The translations under genes were made by a program, and so were the position numbers. 53,950 nucleotides of DNA from an uncultured Bacteroidota bacterium. Its GTDB lineage: Bacteria; Bacteroidota; Bacteroidia; Chitinophagales; Chitinophagaceae. Shown in pieces: positions 25,410 through 35,020 of this stretch (position 1 is its first letter; each line of letters starts with the position of its first letter). The notes under the pieces are model-generated. The model searched no databases and was not told where the DNA came from. It worked only from the letters and a program-made list of their open reading frames with translations. Location of the stretch: NCBI GenBank assembly GCA_902826165.1, contig CADEDV010000010.1, positions 45,273 through 99,222 on the forward strand, given 5' to 3'.

Positions 25410-25459
25410 GAGTTATTGTTTTACCAGTAAGTGCATGGGTTTATATTTATCTGTACGGC

Positions 25460-26833
25460 TTATTCTTTCTTTCCATAACCACTGTAGTCACCATAGCCTG
25501 TATCCTGCAACCATAATATCCTGGCACCTTTGATACAAGAGAAGAAGGCGTTATAGGTTTTTGGTTTCTTTTCTATTTCAGAGAAATATATTTGCCAGTT
25601 ATTAAGCAGTTTGAAATTACCATTGGATTTCACTCCCTGGAATTTGATATTTCCAACAAAGCCACTGGCAACAGCCAGGTCCCATTTATAAGTGCCATTG
25701 GCTGAGAATTCAAAATTTTGAGCGGAAGAGTGAGTATCCATACCTGCATTAGCACCGGTATTAGCATTTACATATTGCTGTATGCCTGTGAAATTATTTG
25801 TCCATAGCCCGGTAAGGTCAGTAGCTGCTACAGCGAACTTATTATAGGAAGCCATCGCTTCCATCTTTTCCCAGCCGTATGACTCCTGGCGGTATACGCC
25901 AAATTGCTGTTCAAATGTAGCTTTATCGGGAGCTATGAATTCAAGGTACCGGCCACTACCATTACTATAATTTTTCTTAAAAAAAACAACAAATACATTT
26001 TTCCCCGATCCTTTTTCCACCATCATAGCTTCAGCATATTCAATAGGCTCCCAGCCGCTGACTGGTTTAAAATCCATTCCTGACGCACTGCTGTATCTCG
26101 GCGCCACCAGGATATTCCAGGCAACTTTTAATCCATCCATCAAAACAGTGTTATATTCATCTGCTTGTTTGTTTGGGTAGTGGATTAATACTTTTAAACT
26201 GTTTTTTTTAACCTCCACCCAGTCTTCCTGTACTGTGCTGGTCCATCCATCATCAAAATTGGTGGTGGTAAAAGCAAACCCTTTATTTTTGGCTATTATA
26301 TTGACAGGTACAGGTTTTGACGGGTTGGTAACAGCTCCTTCATTTGTTTGCGGTATTGTTTTCAGGCTTATCGATTCAAGAAAAGCACTTATATCTTTTT
26401 CATAGCTGTCTGTGTTGGTAAGTATAACAAGGTTTACCATTTTACCATTTAAAGAGGAGGTAATCAGCATGGCAATACCTTTGGTGTCGTCACTCTCAAA
26501 CAACGCATAGCCACTTTGTATCTCCCAGCCATTGTCAGTAGCTGCAGGCTGCATTTCGGGCGGTGATGCTATCGTTACCGCTTTTTTTACGATGGTTTCC
26601 CAGGCATCATCAAAATTAGCCTTAGGGTCAGTTGTACCTGGCAAGGCCTTATACAACTGCATGAAGCAATAGATATCCTTTCCCGGATCTTCCCTGGAAA
26701 GCAGGACTGACGAGGCTGTTGTTTCTTTTTCCCATCCTTTGGGTAAGCTATAGGTAGCAATATCAAAAGTTTGTTGCTGGGAGAAAGCCACCGAAAAGGC
26801 AACAAGCAGCATGGGCAATAATAGTTGTTTCAT
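25460..26833 (-). CDS. Secreted protein of unknown function (tandem paralogue A)
   Basis: 457 aa; signal peptide (MKQLLLPMLLVAFSVAFSQ). It has the same three-part layout as its neighbour: FDIATYSLPKGW and EMQPAATDNGWEIQSGYALF at the N-terminus, FTTTNFDDGWTSTVQEDWVEV in the middle, and a lipocalin-like end (WQIYFSEIEKKPK, FFSCIKGARIL). Conservation is strongest in the last 80 residues. First gene of a probable operon (26833 to 23492), with the 18-bp motif 63 nt upstream of its ATG. Function unknown; the absence of catalytic motifs and the export signal suggest a binding or surface role. Confidence 0.75.
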   Translation of the reverse strand: MKQLLLPMLLVAFSVAFSQQQTFDIATYSLPKGWEKETTASSVLLSREDPGKDIYCFMQLYKALPGTTDPKANFDDAWETIVKKAVTIASPPEMQPAATDNGWEIQSGYALFESDDTKGIAMLITSSLNGKMVNLVILTNTDSYEKDISAFLESISLKTIPQTNEGAVTNPSKPVPVNIIAKNKGFAFTTTNFDDGWTSTVQEDWVEVKKNSLKVLIHYPNKQADEYNTVLMDGLKVAWNILVAPRYSSASGMDFKPVSGWEPIEYAEAMMVEKGSGKNVFVVFFKKNYSNGSGRYLEFIAPDKATFEQQFGVYRQESYGWEKMEAMASYNKFAVAATDLTGLWTNNFTGIQQYVNANTGANAGMDTHSSAQNFEFSANGTYKWDLAVASGFVGNIKFQGVKSNGNFKLLNNWQIYFSEIEKKPKTYNAFFSCIKGARILWLQDTGYGDYSGYGKKE

Positions 26834-26896
26834 ATAAGAAAATTTATACTTACTGAATTCTTACTTTAAAGGTGCGATACCCAAAGCGGCACAGCA

Positions 26897-26914
26897 ATCC
26901 CTTAAAAACAGGAT
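26897..26914 (-). promoter_or_regulatory. Regulon motif copy 2
   Basis: ATCCCTTAAAAACAGGAT (plus strand), identical to copies 1 and 5. It is 63 nt upstream of the ATG at 26833 and 22 nt from the -7-like octamer CACCTTTA (26867-26874 on the minus strand). It controls, by position, the three-gene operon of paralogues A and B and the Hcp-like gene. Confidence 0.7.
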
Positions 26915-26956
26915 ATTCAGCTACTTCGCTTTATTTTGATATACTTTCCCCTTTCA

Positions 26957-28798
26957 TTATCTATTCGTTGTGATTTTTATATTACTGATATATACTTTTA
27001 TTGCTTCAGAATTATTAGTGGTATTGATAAAGAAGATGGAATTGAACACTGTGCCTGCAGGCAAGCCGCATACATTGCAATTTCCCCCGTACTGCAGTTT
27101 AAAGCCGGAAGATGAAGTCAGCTCTTTGTTATTGACGAAGATGCTGAGATTATTATTCCTTACTGATACAGTAACATGAACTTTGGTTTGTTTGTCAGTA
27201 AATTCTCTCAACGCCTTTACATCATAAATACCTTCTGAAGAATTTTGTTCATTTGGTGACGGTACTGCGTTAATTTTAGTTCTTATCTCGCCACGGTAAT
27301 TATTGTTGTTATAATCTGCCTCATTGCCTGAAGTAATGTTTATTTCCACCCTTGCTCCATTTCCTCCTTCTGTTTCGCTGCCATTTGCTGTTGCTTTTCT
27401 TGAATTCAATACTACTCTTACAGCGCCACCTGTACGGCTGTTATACTCCCCATCGGTAGCCAGATCAAACTCAAGTGTAAAATTTTGCGGTAGCGGCTTC
27501 TTTAATAATGATGGGGAAAAAGGAGTATTATACCCCAATGCCACCCATTTGCCGTTTTCTCCCTTAATGCCTGTTATATAGCAGCGCTTTGAATAAGTAT
27601 TGAAAAACCAGTTTGCAGGTGCCTGCCCAATGGTACCTGAAGAAAAATCATCCATAAAATGAACCCCGGCCGGTAAAGTTGCTGTTTTGGCAGAGGAATT
27701 TTCACCGGGTTTATTTTTATTACGGTAGGCAGCAAGTCTTTCATTTAACTGGCCTTCATTTGCCGGCTTATACAGCATGCCTTTTATTTTTTCAGGGTTG
27801 AAAAAATAGTTGTAGATGTAATCGTAATTGATGTTTTCTGTAATGGCTGTGTACATTTCATGCAGCTGGTTGCCGTTTTCCTGTGTTTGAAACGGCAACG
27901 ACACAGTTATCCATTGCGGCTCTGCCGCTTTACATTTTTCAAGCACCTCTGCGGTAAGTTTGTACAAAGGGTAGTATAGCTTATTCTGCTTATCAATTTC
28001 CGAAAGTACAAATGGATCGCTACCGTCAAAGTCATACATGCCAGGCTGCATGGTCCTCAAAATGGCAGCATCCTGCAGTGAATGTTTATGTTTTTCTTTT
28101 AGTTGTACAATACTTTTCCGGATGCGGTCTATGGCTTTTTTATCAAATTCATTTGCAGTGGTGGATTTTTTTGCCAGGGCTTCATCTGCCAATTGCAGGT
28201 ATTCGCCCTTTGAAACCGGTGTAATGGGCAGTTTATTACCCGGGGCTAAAATAATATTCTGCATTTCATTGCGTACGGTAATGTATTTGGCAGCGTTGGG
28301 GTGTATGCCTGCGGGGCGGTTATTATTAGTTGATGATGCGTTGTCATATCCATCCGGCTGCCAGGTAAAAAGATACAGCCCCGTTGTATTGATAAAACTG
28401 GCCGGGTATGCGCCAAACAGTTTATTAACTGATATATAAAATTTGGTATTTTCCTCGGGTATGGGTTTGAAATTTCCTTTAGCGTCGGTCCATTCCTTTT
28501 CATGGCTAACATTCCATACCATAAACTTTACCCCATAGCCGCTATTTTGCAGATAGCGGGTTACAGTGCCCAGGCCGCCAACCGGTGTGTAACTTTTTTT
28601 CATCCATTCTATCATGTTTTTAAGGTGGACTTCTTTCTTTTTGCCAACAGGATCTGTTTGTGGTTTCCAGTTGCGGTCCCAGTAGTTATTGTTCCACCAG
28701 CCAATTACACTGTCTTGTATGCGCTGTTCGGCAGTAAGCTGCGCAAATGAAATACGAAAAAAGAATATAAGCACTATTATTAAAACTATTTGCTTCAT
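26957..28798 (-). CDS. Secreted protein with C-terminal lectin-like domain (tandem paralogue D)
   Basis: 613 aa from the ATG at 28798, one base after the preceding stop; this start opens the signal peptide MKQIVLIIVLIFFFRISFAQ. The N-terminal 400 residues match no family I know. Residues from about 395 to the end (MDDFSSGTIGQAPANWFF, LPQNFTLEFDLA, AVRVVLNSRKA, VNNKELTSS) look like a jelly-roll concanavalin-like domain of the kind that binds sugars. It shares this layout and blocks such as YIYNYFFNPEKIKG with the gene immediately upstream. Last gene of the operon headed by motif copy 3. Confidence 0.72.
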   Translation of the reverse strand: MKQIVLIIVLIFFFRISFAQLTAEQRIQDSVIGWWNNNYWDRNWKPQTDPVGKKKEVHLKNMIEWMKKSYTPVGGLGTVTRYLQNSGYGVKFMVWNVSHEKEWTDAKGNFKPIPEENTKFYISVNKLFGAYPASFINTTGLYLFTWQPDGYDNASSTNNNRPAGIHPNAAKYITVRNEMQNIILAPGNKLPITPVSKGEYLQLADEALAKKSTTANEFDKKAIDRIRKSIVQLKEKHKHSLQDAAILRTMQPGMYDFDGSDPFVLSEIDKQNKLYYPLYKLTAEVLEKCKAAEPQWITVSLPFQTQENGNQLHEMYTAITENINYDYIYNYFFNPEKIKGMLYKPANEGQLNERLAAYRNKNKPGENSSAKTATLPAGVHFMDDFSSGTIGQAPANWFFNTYSKRCYITGIKGENGKWVALGYNTPFSPSLLKKPLPQNFTLEFDLATDGEYNSRTGGAVRVVLNSRKATANGSETEGGNGARVEINITSGNEADYNNNNYRGEIRTKINAVPSPNEQNSSEGIYDVKALREFTDKQTKVHVTVSVRNNNLSIFVNNKELTSSSGFKLQYGGNCNVCGLPAGTVFNSIFFINTTNNSEAIKVYISNIKITTNR

Positions 28799-28799
28799 T

Positions 28800-30671
28800 T
28801 TATTCTTTTGAAATTTTAATATTGCTGATATAATACTTCTGGTTATCGCCATCGCTTCTCAAATGTGATAATTGCAACCAATTAAATAGTGTACCGGGAG
28901 GTATTGCTTTGGCTATATCTGCAGTTTTATTTTCATCAATATAATATTCTAATGATTCGCCTTTTTTCTTAAGCCTGATAGTTACTTTATTTATTTCCTT
29001 GTCGTTAGAAAAGCCTGTAGCCTCATAATATGGTTTTACATTTACCGGGTAGCCGCTTCCGAATTTACATTCAAGATAGGTTTCGCCCGGCCTGCCTGAA
29101 AAACCAGGTCTTATCCGCAGGTTAATACAAGAGCCGTTCTCTACATAGTTTTTCGCTGTGCCCAAATAGAGCACAAATGCTTTTGCACCCCAGGGAATAT
29201 CTTTCGGAACTGCCAAATCAAAACTTAGTTCAAAATTCTGTGGTAGTGGATAATTCATTTTCTGCGGTGTAACAGGGCTGTGACCAATGAACTCGAGCCA
29301 TTTACCATCCATATTTTTTACTGATGTAACAGCCGGGTATTGAGCATTACTATTCATGCTGGTTTTCCAGCCCGTTGGTTTTTGACCGGTTGCGTTTTCC
29401 GAGAAATCTTCAAAAAAGAAAATGGAGGGGTCGGTTGCATTTTTATTAGTAGCGGATGATTTTTCAGCAGTAACAATTTTTTCTTCCCGCTCCAGCGGGC
29501 CAAGTGGTTTATATTGTTTGCCTTTTACTTTTTCAGGGTCAAAGAAAAAATTATATACATAGTCAAAATCAAAGTTATTAATGATGGATTCATGCATGTG
29601 TTTATAGGGAACCTCATACATTGATCCGCCAAACCATTTAATAACAATCCATTGTGGTTTGTCAGTACTGCATTTTGCTTGCATTTCAGGGTCAACCCTG
29701 TAAAGCGGGTTACTTTTGCTAAAACTTCCATCTGGTTTTGCGTCTCCATTGGCAAAAATATCTGCACCATTGGTTAAATCCTGTATGGAGTAACTACCCC
29801 TGAGATAGGCTTCTTCATTTAACCTGTTTTTGTACTTTTCTCTGAGTTTTGCGATGGTTGCTTTTGCAGTGCTGAATTTATTATCAAGAACCCCCATGGC
29901 TGATTTTAAATGTGTAGCATCGTATGAATTTTGTTCAATGGCAGTTTGTTTTTGCTCTGCATATTTAACCGGAAAAGCATCCTCTGCAAACTGCAGCGCT
30001 TCGCCTATGGAAACTTGTAAAAATGGCAGCCTGTTATTCTTACTGAGGATAATGAGATGGTGTACTCCCGGGGTTTTTGAGGGTTTTAAATTGAGGCAGA
30101 TATATTTCTTTATAAGCGGATGAGATGATACAGCATATAACGTTCTTGTTTTTGCTTCATCTGAACCGGGGTTCTCTTGCAAATACTGTTCATCATATCC
30201 CGGCAGTGTAAATAAACAGGTTTGATTGCTATTGAAATCAATTTCCCTGTTATCAAGAGGGATTTCATTAGCAGCGATGGTCCAGTTGTTGGCAAAGTTT
30301 AAATAGGGCTGCCATTTGCCATTGGTTAGCCGCAAAAAAGTATAACTGTGGGCATTGGCTCCATAACTGTGTGGCACAGCTACATTGTACCGTTCATGGT
30401 AGAGATTTTTCTTAGGGGTTACATATTTTTTTATATCACCCAAACTGCCTTTAGGTTTATAACTCGCCTGCATCCAGTTGGCAAAGGAATCAATGACTGA
30501 CAACTGCGCAATGGAATATTTTTTTTCATCTACCTGGCTTGGCTTTGTAAAACCTTTATACTTATAAATCTTAGTCCAGCCGATGTACAAATTTTCGTAT
30601 GCCTCGTTGTGTTTTTGGGCAAATGCGCAGTTTGTTATAATCAAAAACAATAAAGTAATGATCAGCCGCAT
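28800..30671 (-). CDS. Secreted protein with C-terminal lectin-like domain (tandem paralogue C)
   Basis: 623 aa; signal peptide (MRLIITLLFLIITNCAFA). It is a paralogue of the downstream gene: both have SIAQLSVIDSFANWMQASY/KNMIEWMKKSY-type helices near residue 55, a YVYNFFFDPEKVKG block before the linker, and a jelly-roll-like C-terminus starting at about residue 415 (FEDFSENATGQKPTGW, LPQNFELSFDLA). No catalytic motif recognised. Third gene of the motif-3 operon; its stop codon is separated from the next ATG by a single base, so translation is probably coupled. Confidence 0.72.
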   Translation of the reverse strand: MRLIITLLFLIITNCAFAQKHNEAYENLYIGWTKIYKYKGFTKPSQVDEKKYSIAQLSVIDSFANWMQASYKPKGSLGDIKKYVTPKKNLYHERYNVAVPHSYGANAHSYTFLRLTNGKWQPYLNFANNWTIAANEIPLDNREIDFNSNQTCLFTLPGYDEQYLQENPGSDEAKTRTLYAVSSHPLIKKYICLNLKPSKTPGVHHLIILSKNNRLPFLQVSIGEALQFAEDAFPVKYAEQKQTAIEQNSYDATHLKSAMGVLDNKFSTAKATIAKLREKYKNRLNEEAYLRGSYSIQDLTNGADIFANGDAKPDGSFSKSNPLYRVDPEMQAKCSTDKPQWIVIKWFGGSMYEVPYKHMHESIINNFDFDYVYNFFFDPEKVKGKQYKPLGPLEREEKIVTAEKSSATNKNATDPSIFFFEDFSENATGQKPTGWKTSMNSNAQYPAVTSVKNMDGKWLEFIGHSPVTPQKMNYPLPQNFELSFDLAVPKDIPWGAKAFVLYLGTAKNYVENGSCINLRIRPGFSGRPGETYLECKFGSGYPVNVKPYYEATGFSNDKEINKVTIRLKKKGESLEYYIDENKTADIAKAIPPGTLFNWLQLSHLRSDGDNQKYYISNIKISKE

Positions 30672-30713
30672 AGTTTTTTCATTTTGCCTGGTCCAGGTGC
30701 TCCTGTCAATCCA

Positions 30714-31742
30714 TTAGTTTTTAATAATCGACTTCAGTTTATCTTTTAATTTTTTAGCTCCTGTTTTTTTTGCCGCCGGTGTTGTTGCAGCCGGCTCGGT
30801 TTCAGCAGGTGTAGTAGTAGCAGCCGGAGTCGTTGTTGTTGCACTGCCGTTAGTTGTGGTGACAGCAGGTTTAGTGGGGGAAGCATTTTCTGATTTAGAG
30901 GGTGTCGCCGGGTTGCCAGCCATTTTTGTTTTTTCCTTAGCAATTATTTCTCCTTTCAGCCATTCTTTTACAAAGGCAGATACCACATCATTTACTTCTT
31001 TGCCCGCACGGTAAATCGCTTTCCACTTCAGACTTTTCTTTTCATACACAGGGTTTACAAATTTTTTTATCTTGTATTTATCAGGCTCTGTAAGCTTAGC
31101 TGCAAAATCAACCGAAGCTGCCAGTTGCAGGTACTCCTGCAGTCTTTTCTTGAGAATACCGGAAGGATCGGCAGGATAGGCCTTTTCCCAGGCCTCTTTG
31201 CCAGGGAAAGGTTTTTTCGCAGCTTCTATCAAAGCATCCATCCTCTTTTGGTTCTCCTCCATCAACTTTTGCTGCTCAGCCACATATTTTGTATCTGTTT
31301 TATAATTGTTGATGTTCTTTTCGAAGACGATCTTATTTTTCCGGAGATCTGCAAGGGTTGATCCCCTGTCAGTCAGGGGCATGGCCGCTGACCGGGCATT
31401 GTTGTAGTTTTCTATAAATTCATCGCTGTTTACATATTTTTTTACATAGTCACACATTTCTGCAGCTGCGGCTGCCTTATCACCTTCGATAACATTTTTT
31501 AATGTTCTGGCATAGGGCAACCGGAATGATTTCAGCTGGTTGTAAACAGAGTTGGGGTCACCGCCCTCAGATCCTAGTTCCATCGGACCATTGTCGAAAC
31601 GCCCAACCAGGTTATTAATAAAATAATACCGGGCAGTTTCCTGCTGCATACCCAGCCGGGTGATGATATCATCAGCTACTTTAAATGCTGTAGCAGTGAT
31701 GCCGAAGAGTAAGCTGCATAAGATAAGTTGATTGCGTTTCAT
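30714..31742 (-). CDS. Secreted protein, helical, with Ala/Thr-rich tail
   Basis: 342 aa; signal peptide (MKRNQLILCSLLFGITATAF). The central part (about residues 25-265) is predicted to be mostly helical and charged. It is followed by a low-complexity Ala/Thr/Pro linker (about 275-325) and a basic C-terminal helix (KKLKDKLKSIIKN). No family recognised. The layout resembles exported proteins with a flexible spacer leading to a short amphipathic anchor. Second gene of the motif-3 operon, 16 nt after the TPR protein gene and 42 nt before the next. Confidence 0.65.
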   Translation of the reverse strand: MKRNQLILCSLLFGITATAFKVADDIITRLGMQQETARYYFINNLVGRFDNGPMELGSEGGDPNSVYNQLKSFRLPYARTLKNVIEGDKAAAAAEMCDYVKKYVNSDEFIENYNNARSAAMPLTDRGSTLADLRKNKIVFEKNINNYKTDTKYVAEQQKLMEENQKRMDALIEAAKKPFPGKEAWEKAYPADPSGILKKRLQEYLQLAASVDFAAKLTEPDKYKIKKFVNPVYEKKSLKWKAIYRAGKEVNDVVSAFVKEWLKGEIIAKEKTKMAGNPATPSKSENASPTKPAVTTTNGSATTTTPAATTTPAETEPAATTPAAKKTGAKKLKDKLKSIIKN

Positions 31743-31758
31743 ATACTTGTTTTATATT

Positions 31759-34377
31759 TTAATTGAATAAGTTTTTTTGCGGGTTGAATGTACCAGGTGA
31801 TTGTAAGCCGGTGCTGATGGAGGGTTGTAACCCATTTGTCTGAATTTCCTTTATTAAAGCCGGTGTGGCGTCCATCTCCTCCACCATCTGCATGATCTTC
31901 TGCATATTTTCCCTGAATGTTTTTTTGTCGTCCATCTCATCCATTTCTTTCCCAAATTTTTCTGCTCTTTTTAAGAAATCATGCATTTCCTCAAACTTGT
32001 CTAATTCATCAGACGCTTTCTGAAATTCTTCAATTTTTTTTCGCATCTCTTCTTTTTTTTGTGCATTGGCTTCTTTTTCGGCTATTTCATTTTCAAGTCT
32101 TTTTATTTCATTCATCATCGTTTCAAATGCTTCCAGTTCTCTCACTTTTTTCATCATCTTATCCAGCTGATCTTTCAGATTTTCTTTGGGCGTTTTTACA
32201 TTTTTACAATCGGCAGTCAGCATATTGTTCATCAGTTCTTTGAACAGTTTATATTTATTGAGTAGTTTAGGATCGAGTGGAGTTAGCTCATCCCTGGGTA
32301 TATTTGGAAGTGGTACGAGTTCATCATCATCGCCCAATACGCCCTGTTTCCGTCTTTCCTGCATCCTCTTCATTGCGTCAGATAATCCTTTGTCAATAGC
32401 ATCACCCACCTGCCCGTCTGTTGGTTTGGGATTGCCATTCACTCTGCGGAGGGCAGCCAGTAAACCTTTATCCATGGCCGCTTCCACATCAGCTGTTCCA
32501 GGAGTGATGCTGCCATTAGCCGTTTTGTAAGAAGGACTGATACCGGGCTGGGCTACCATTTTACCGACACCTGTGGCGATTGTAACATTAGGAACAGGGT
32601 TGTTTGTTTTTTTGATGCCATAAGCATTTTTATTAAAATCCTTTGAAGCAGCCACCAATTGCTGCCATTCAGGACCGGCCGGAATACTTACCACTGCTGG
32701 GCATGTGAAATTGGGTACTTGTGGCTCAGGAAATTCCTTTTTCACCTCGTAAACCGGAGGACTGCAATGCTCTGTAAGCGTTTCCATGCCATCTGTGATG
32801 CTGCCGTACATTTCAGCGAGATACCCGGTGAATCCAATATCCTGCAAAAGCACCGTATTTTTTACATTCCCGGCCACGTACCAGTTCCAGGTGCACCAGG
32901 CATTGAGCCATTGTCTGAACTCTTCTGTCTTTTTGATAAGATAATCCCTCAACCGTGTGTTTACTTTTCTCATGTAATCATTCTCCAGGCCATCCAACTG
33001 TGCTTTGAATGTTTCGCATCGGGTGTTTTTATTGTCGCTAATTTTTTTATAGATCGCATCAATTTTTTGTTGTTTCTCTTTATTCAGTTGTTCTTTCCAG
33101 ACCCATATTTTTTTAAGTTCTTCGGTATGTTCCAGTTGCCATTTTAGCTGGTAGCTGCTCAATACCCCCAGCACTATAGTGGCAGGTTTGCTGATAAAAC
33201 TTAAACCCTTCATGGTTTCGCCAGCCATCTCTTTAATAAATGCTTCTTCCCCTTTATTAAATGTTTCCTGCACTTGCTGGTCCAATTCGTCGGCCATTAA
33301 ATCAATTTTACTTTTGAAATTGCTAACCATATCAGCATAGGCTTTCCTGGTGCCATAATCCTCATTGTGATTCTTCACATTATTTGATAATTGGGGTGGC
33401 TCCGGCATCCAGTTTTTCGGAAAATACTCATAGATGGCAATCAGTTTTTTGATCTTTTCAAAATCAAGATCCTGCGGATTGTAATTTTTATTATGATTTT
33501 TTAATACTTGCTCTGTAAGGGGATTGGGAGAATTCTCCAGTGCCTCTTTGTAATAGTCTTCAGCTTTGATGGGGTCGCCCTGTAGTTCTTCCAACAGGCC
33601 ACCGCATAGTTTCGAATCAGGATGGTAGGGATTGATCCGGTTAGCAATAGCAAAAAATCTTTTGGCGCTGTCAGGCACACCAAACCCCAGCCAGGCCTGA
33701 CCGAGATTGTTTACTACAGTACTGTTGAGTGGCAAATCATCCTGCAATTTTCTTAACAGGGGCATTGCCTGCTCCGGGTATCCATAACTGGTGAGTAAGG
33801 CAGCCATATTGTTTTGCCAGTTAAGATTGGACGGATCCAATGCAACTGCTTTTATACTTAATGCTAAAGCTGCCTGTGGATGACCTTGCAGCATGGCCAG
33901 CACTGCAGCGCTGCCTATATCTGTTGCTTTCGGTGTTTGGACAATTACTTTTTTGACAATTGCCATTTCAGCAGCATCGGCTTTTGCCATCATCTTATTG
34001 TACAAACTGGTTGCATAAGCCGCCACTTCCGTTTTTGTCAATGTTTTTTTTGACATACCAGCAATTCTTGCAGCATCTTTTCCGGGAATTAATTGTTTGT
34101 TACTGGTGAATTGCGGATAGTCAGCTATGGTTGCATTATGCTGCTCCATTGCCGGCATCACATCTTTCATCATTTTCTTCATTTCCTCCTGTTCTTCTTT
34201 CGACATGCCTTCCGCTTTCATGGCATCTTCCAGCATTTTATTCATATCGGGCTGGGTGGTGGCCGGCTGTTTGGAGGATGCAGGTTTTTTGCCCGGTTGT
34301 GCTGAAGCCTGTAGTAATAAGGTGTTTATGATAAACAGGCATATAAACCATCTGCTGATAATCCTTTGCATAGACAT
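31759..34377 (-). CDS. Large secreted TPR/coiled-coil protein
   Basis: 872 aa; an ATG at 34371 would serve equally. The signal peptide (ISRWFICLFIINTLLLQASA) is followed by a Met-rich acidic segment (MLEDAMKAEGMSKEEQEEM) and several TPR-like repeats between about residues 145 and 300 (AVLAMLQGHPQAALALSIKA, NNLGQAWLGFGVPDSAKRFF). A long charged region and a coiled coil near the C-terminus (about 740-840) follow. TPRs suggest a scaffold for other exported proteins; target unknown. First and largest gene of a four-gene operon downstream of motif copy 3. Confidence 0.75.
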   Translation of the reverse strand: MSMQRIISRWFICLFIINTLLLQASAQPGKKPASSKQPATTQPDMNKMLEDAMKAEGMSKEEQEEMKKMMKDVMPAMEQHNATIADYPQFTSNKQLIPGKDAARIAGMSKKTLTKTEVAAYATSLYNKMMAKADAAEMAIVKKVIVQTPKATDIGSAAVLAMLQGHPQAALALSIKAVALDPSNLNWQNNMAALLTSYGYPEQAMPLLRKLQDDLPLNSTVVNNLGQAWLGFGVPDSAKRFFAIANRINPYHPDSKLCGGLLEELQGDPIKAEDYYKEALENSPNPLTEQVLKNHNKNYNPQDLDFEKIKKLIAIYEYFPKNWMPEPPQLSNNVKNHNEDYGTRKAYADMVSNFKSKIDLMADELDQQVQETFNKGEEAFIKEMAGETMKGLSFISKPATIVLGVLSSYQLKWQLEHTEELKKIWVWKEQLNKEKQQKIDAIYKKISDNKNTRCETFKAQLDGLENDYMRKVNTRLRDYLIKKTEEFRQWLNAWCTWNWYVAGNVKNTVLLQDIGFTGYLAEMYGSITDGMETLTEHCSPPVYEVKKEFPEPQVPNFTCPAVVSIPAGPEWQQLVAASKDFNKNAYGIKKTNNPVPNVTIATGVGKMVAQPGISPSYKTANGSITPGTADVEAAMDKGLLAALRRVNGNPKPTDGQVGDAIDKGLSDAMKRMQERRKQGVLGDDDELVPLPNIPRDELTPLDPKLLNKYKLFKELMNNMLTADCKNVKTPKENLKDQLDKMMKKVRELEAFETMMNEIKRLENEIAEKEANAQKKEEMRKKIEEFQKASDELDKFEEMHDFLKRAEKFGKEMDEMDDKKTFRENMQKIMQMVEEMDATPALIKEIQTNGLQPSISTGLQSPGTFNPQKNLFN

Positions 34378-34424
34378 ATTTTAAGTTACCGGCATAAAAG
34401 TCTCTTTTTGTCACATTGCATTCA

Positions 34425-34442
34425 ATCCCTGAAAAACAGGAT
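34425..34442 (-). promoter_or_regulatory. Regulon motif copy 3
   Basis: ATCCCTGAAAAACAGGAT (plus strand). It abuts the stop codon of the gene at 34443 and lies 47 nt (or 53 nt) upstream of the TPR protein start. The -7-like octamer GACTTTTA (34395-34402, minus strand) is 22 nt away, as in copies 1, 2 and 4. Confidence 0.7.
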
Positions 34443-34928
34443 TTATTTAGTGATCGAAAAACTTCCACTCTCCGTTCCAGGAACATAATAGGGTGGCGCA
34501 TTTGGGTCTCTTTCTCTTACCTCTGAAAAAGTGCCGGTAATTTTCCCGGTGGCCCTGTCATAAATTCCTTCAAACCGGTGTTTAAAAGGGAACAGGTAAA
34601 TGTCTGCAATGAGTACGTTTTTAATGAAACTATAGGTGCCTGCCCTGGCAGGGTTATGCTCAAACCGTTGGTGCCGGAAATTAACGGTACCGTCTTTTTT
34701 AAACTCGAAGAATAAGGAGTCTACTGTTACACTAGCAGAGTTTTGAGTCAGCCGGGTGCCTTTCCATTTACCGACCACAGCAGAAAATGGCTTGGCAGTG
34801 GTTACCGGCTTGCCCAGTTCATGTTTGGGTAATTGTGTTGGCAGCTGTGGCTGGAATTGTGCTTGTACCCTATTGAAAAAAAGGAATAACAGTGTGAAAA
34901 AGGATAAGACGATAAATGAATATCTCAT
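34443..34928 (-). CDS. Secreted lipocalin-like protein
   Basis: 161 aa; signal peptide (MRYSFIVLSFFTLLFLFFNRVQA). After a Pro/Gln-rich linker, the domain starts VVGKWKGTRL and shows alternating strands with EFKKDGTVNF, GTYSFIKNVLIADIY and GTFSEVRERDP, a small lipocalin-like barrel pattern also seen at the C-terminus of the protein at 38836-40083. Ligand unknown. It lies 92 bp downstream of the RR2 gene on the same strand; motif copy 3 begins right after its stop codon, so it is probably transcribed separately from the operon that follows. Confidence 0.65.
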   Translation of the reverse strand: MRYSFIVLSFFTLLFLFFNRVQAQFQPQLPTQLPKHELGKPVTTAKPFSAVVGKWKGTRLTQNSASVTVDSLFFEFKKDGTVNFRHQRFEHNPARAGTYSFIKNVLIADIYLFPFKHRFEGIYDRATGKITGTFSEVRERDPNAPPYYVPGTESGSFSITK

Positions 34929-35020
34929 GCAACAATTTGAAACCTGAAATTAACCAGACTCCTGCGGCATGGAAATAGGTAAAACGACCTATGAAAAGGG
35001 AGGGATATGAGAAGAAAGGC

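Noticed and set aside
31917-34384. Several open frames of 66-162 codons on the plus strand opposite the large TPR gene
   Set aside because: They are shadows of a biased, Lys/Glu-rich coding strand; they lack signal sequences, family motifs and plausible promoters, while the minus-strand gene has a signal peptide, TPRs and an operator.
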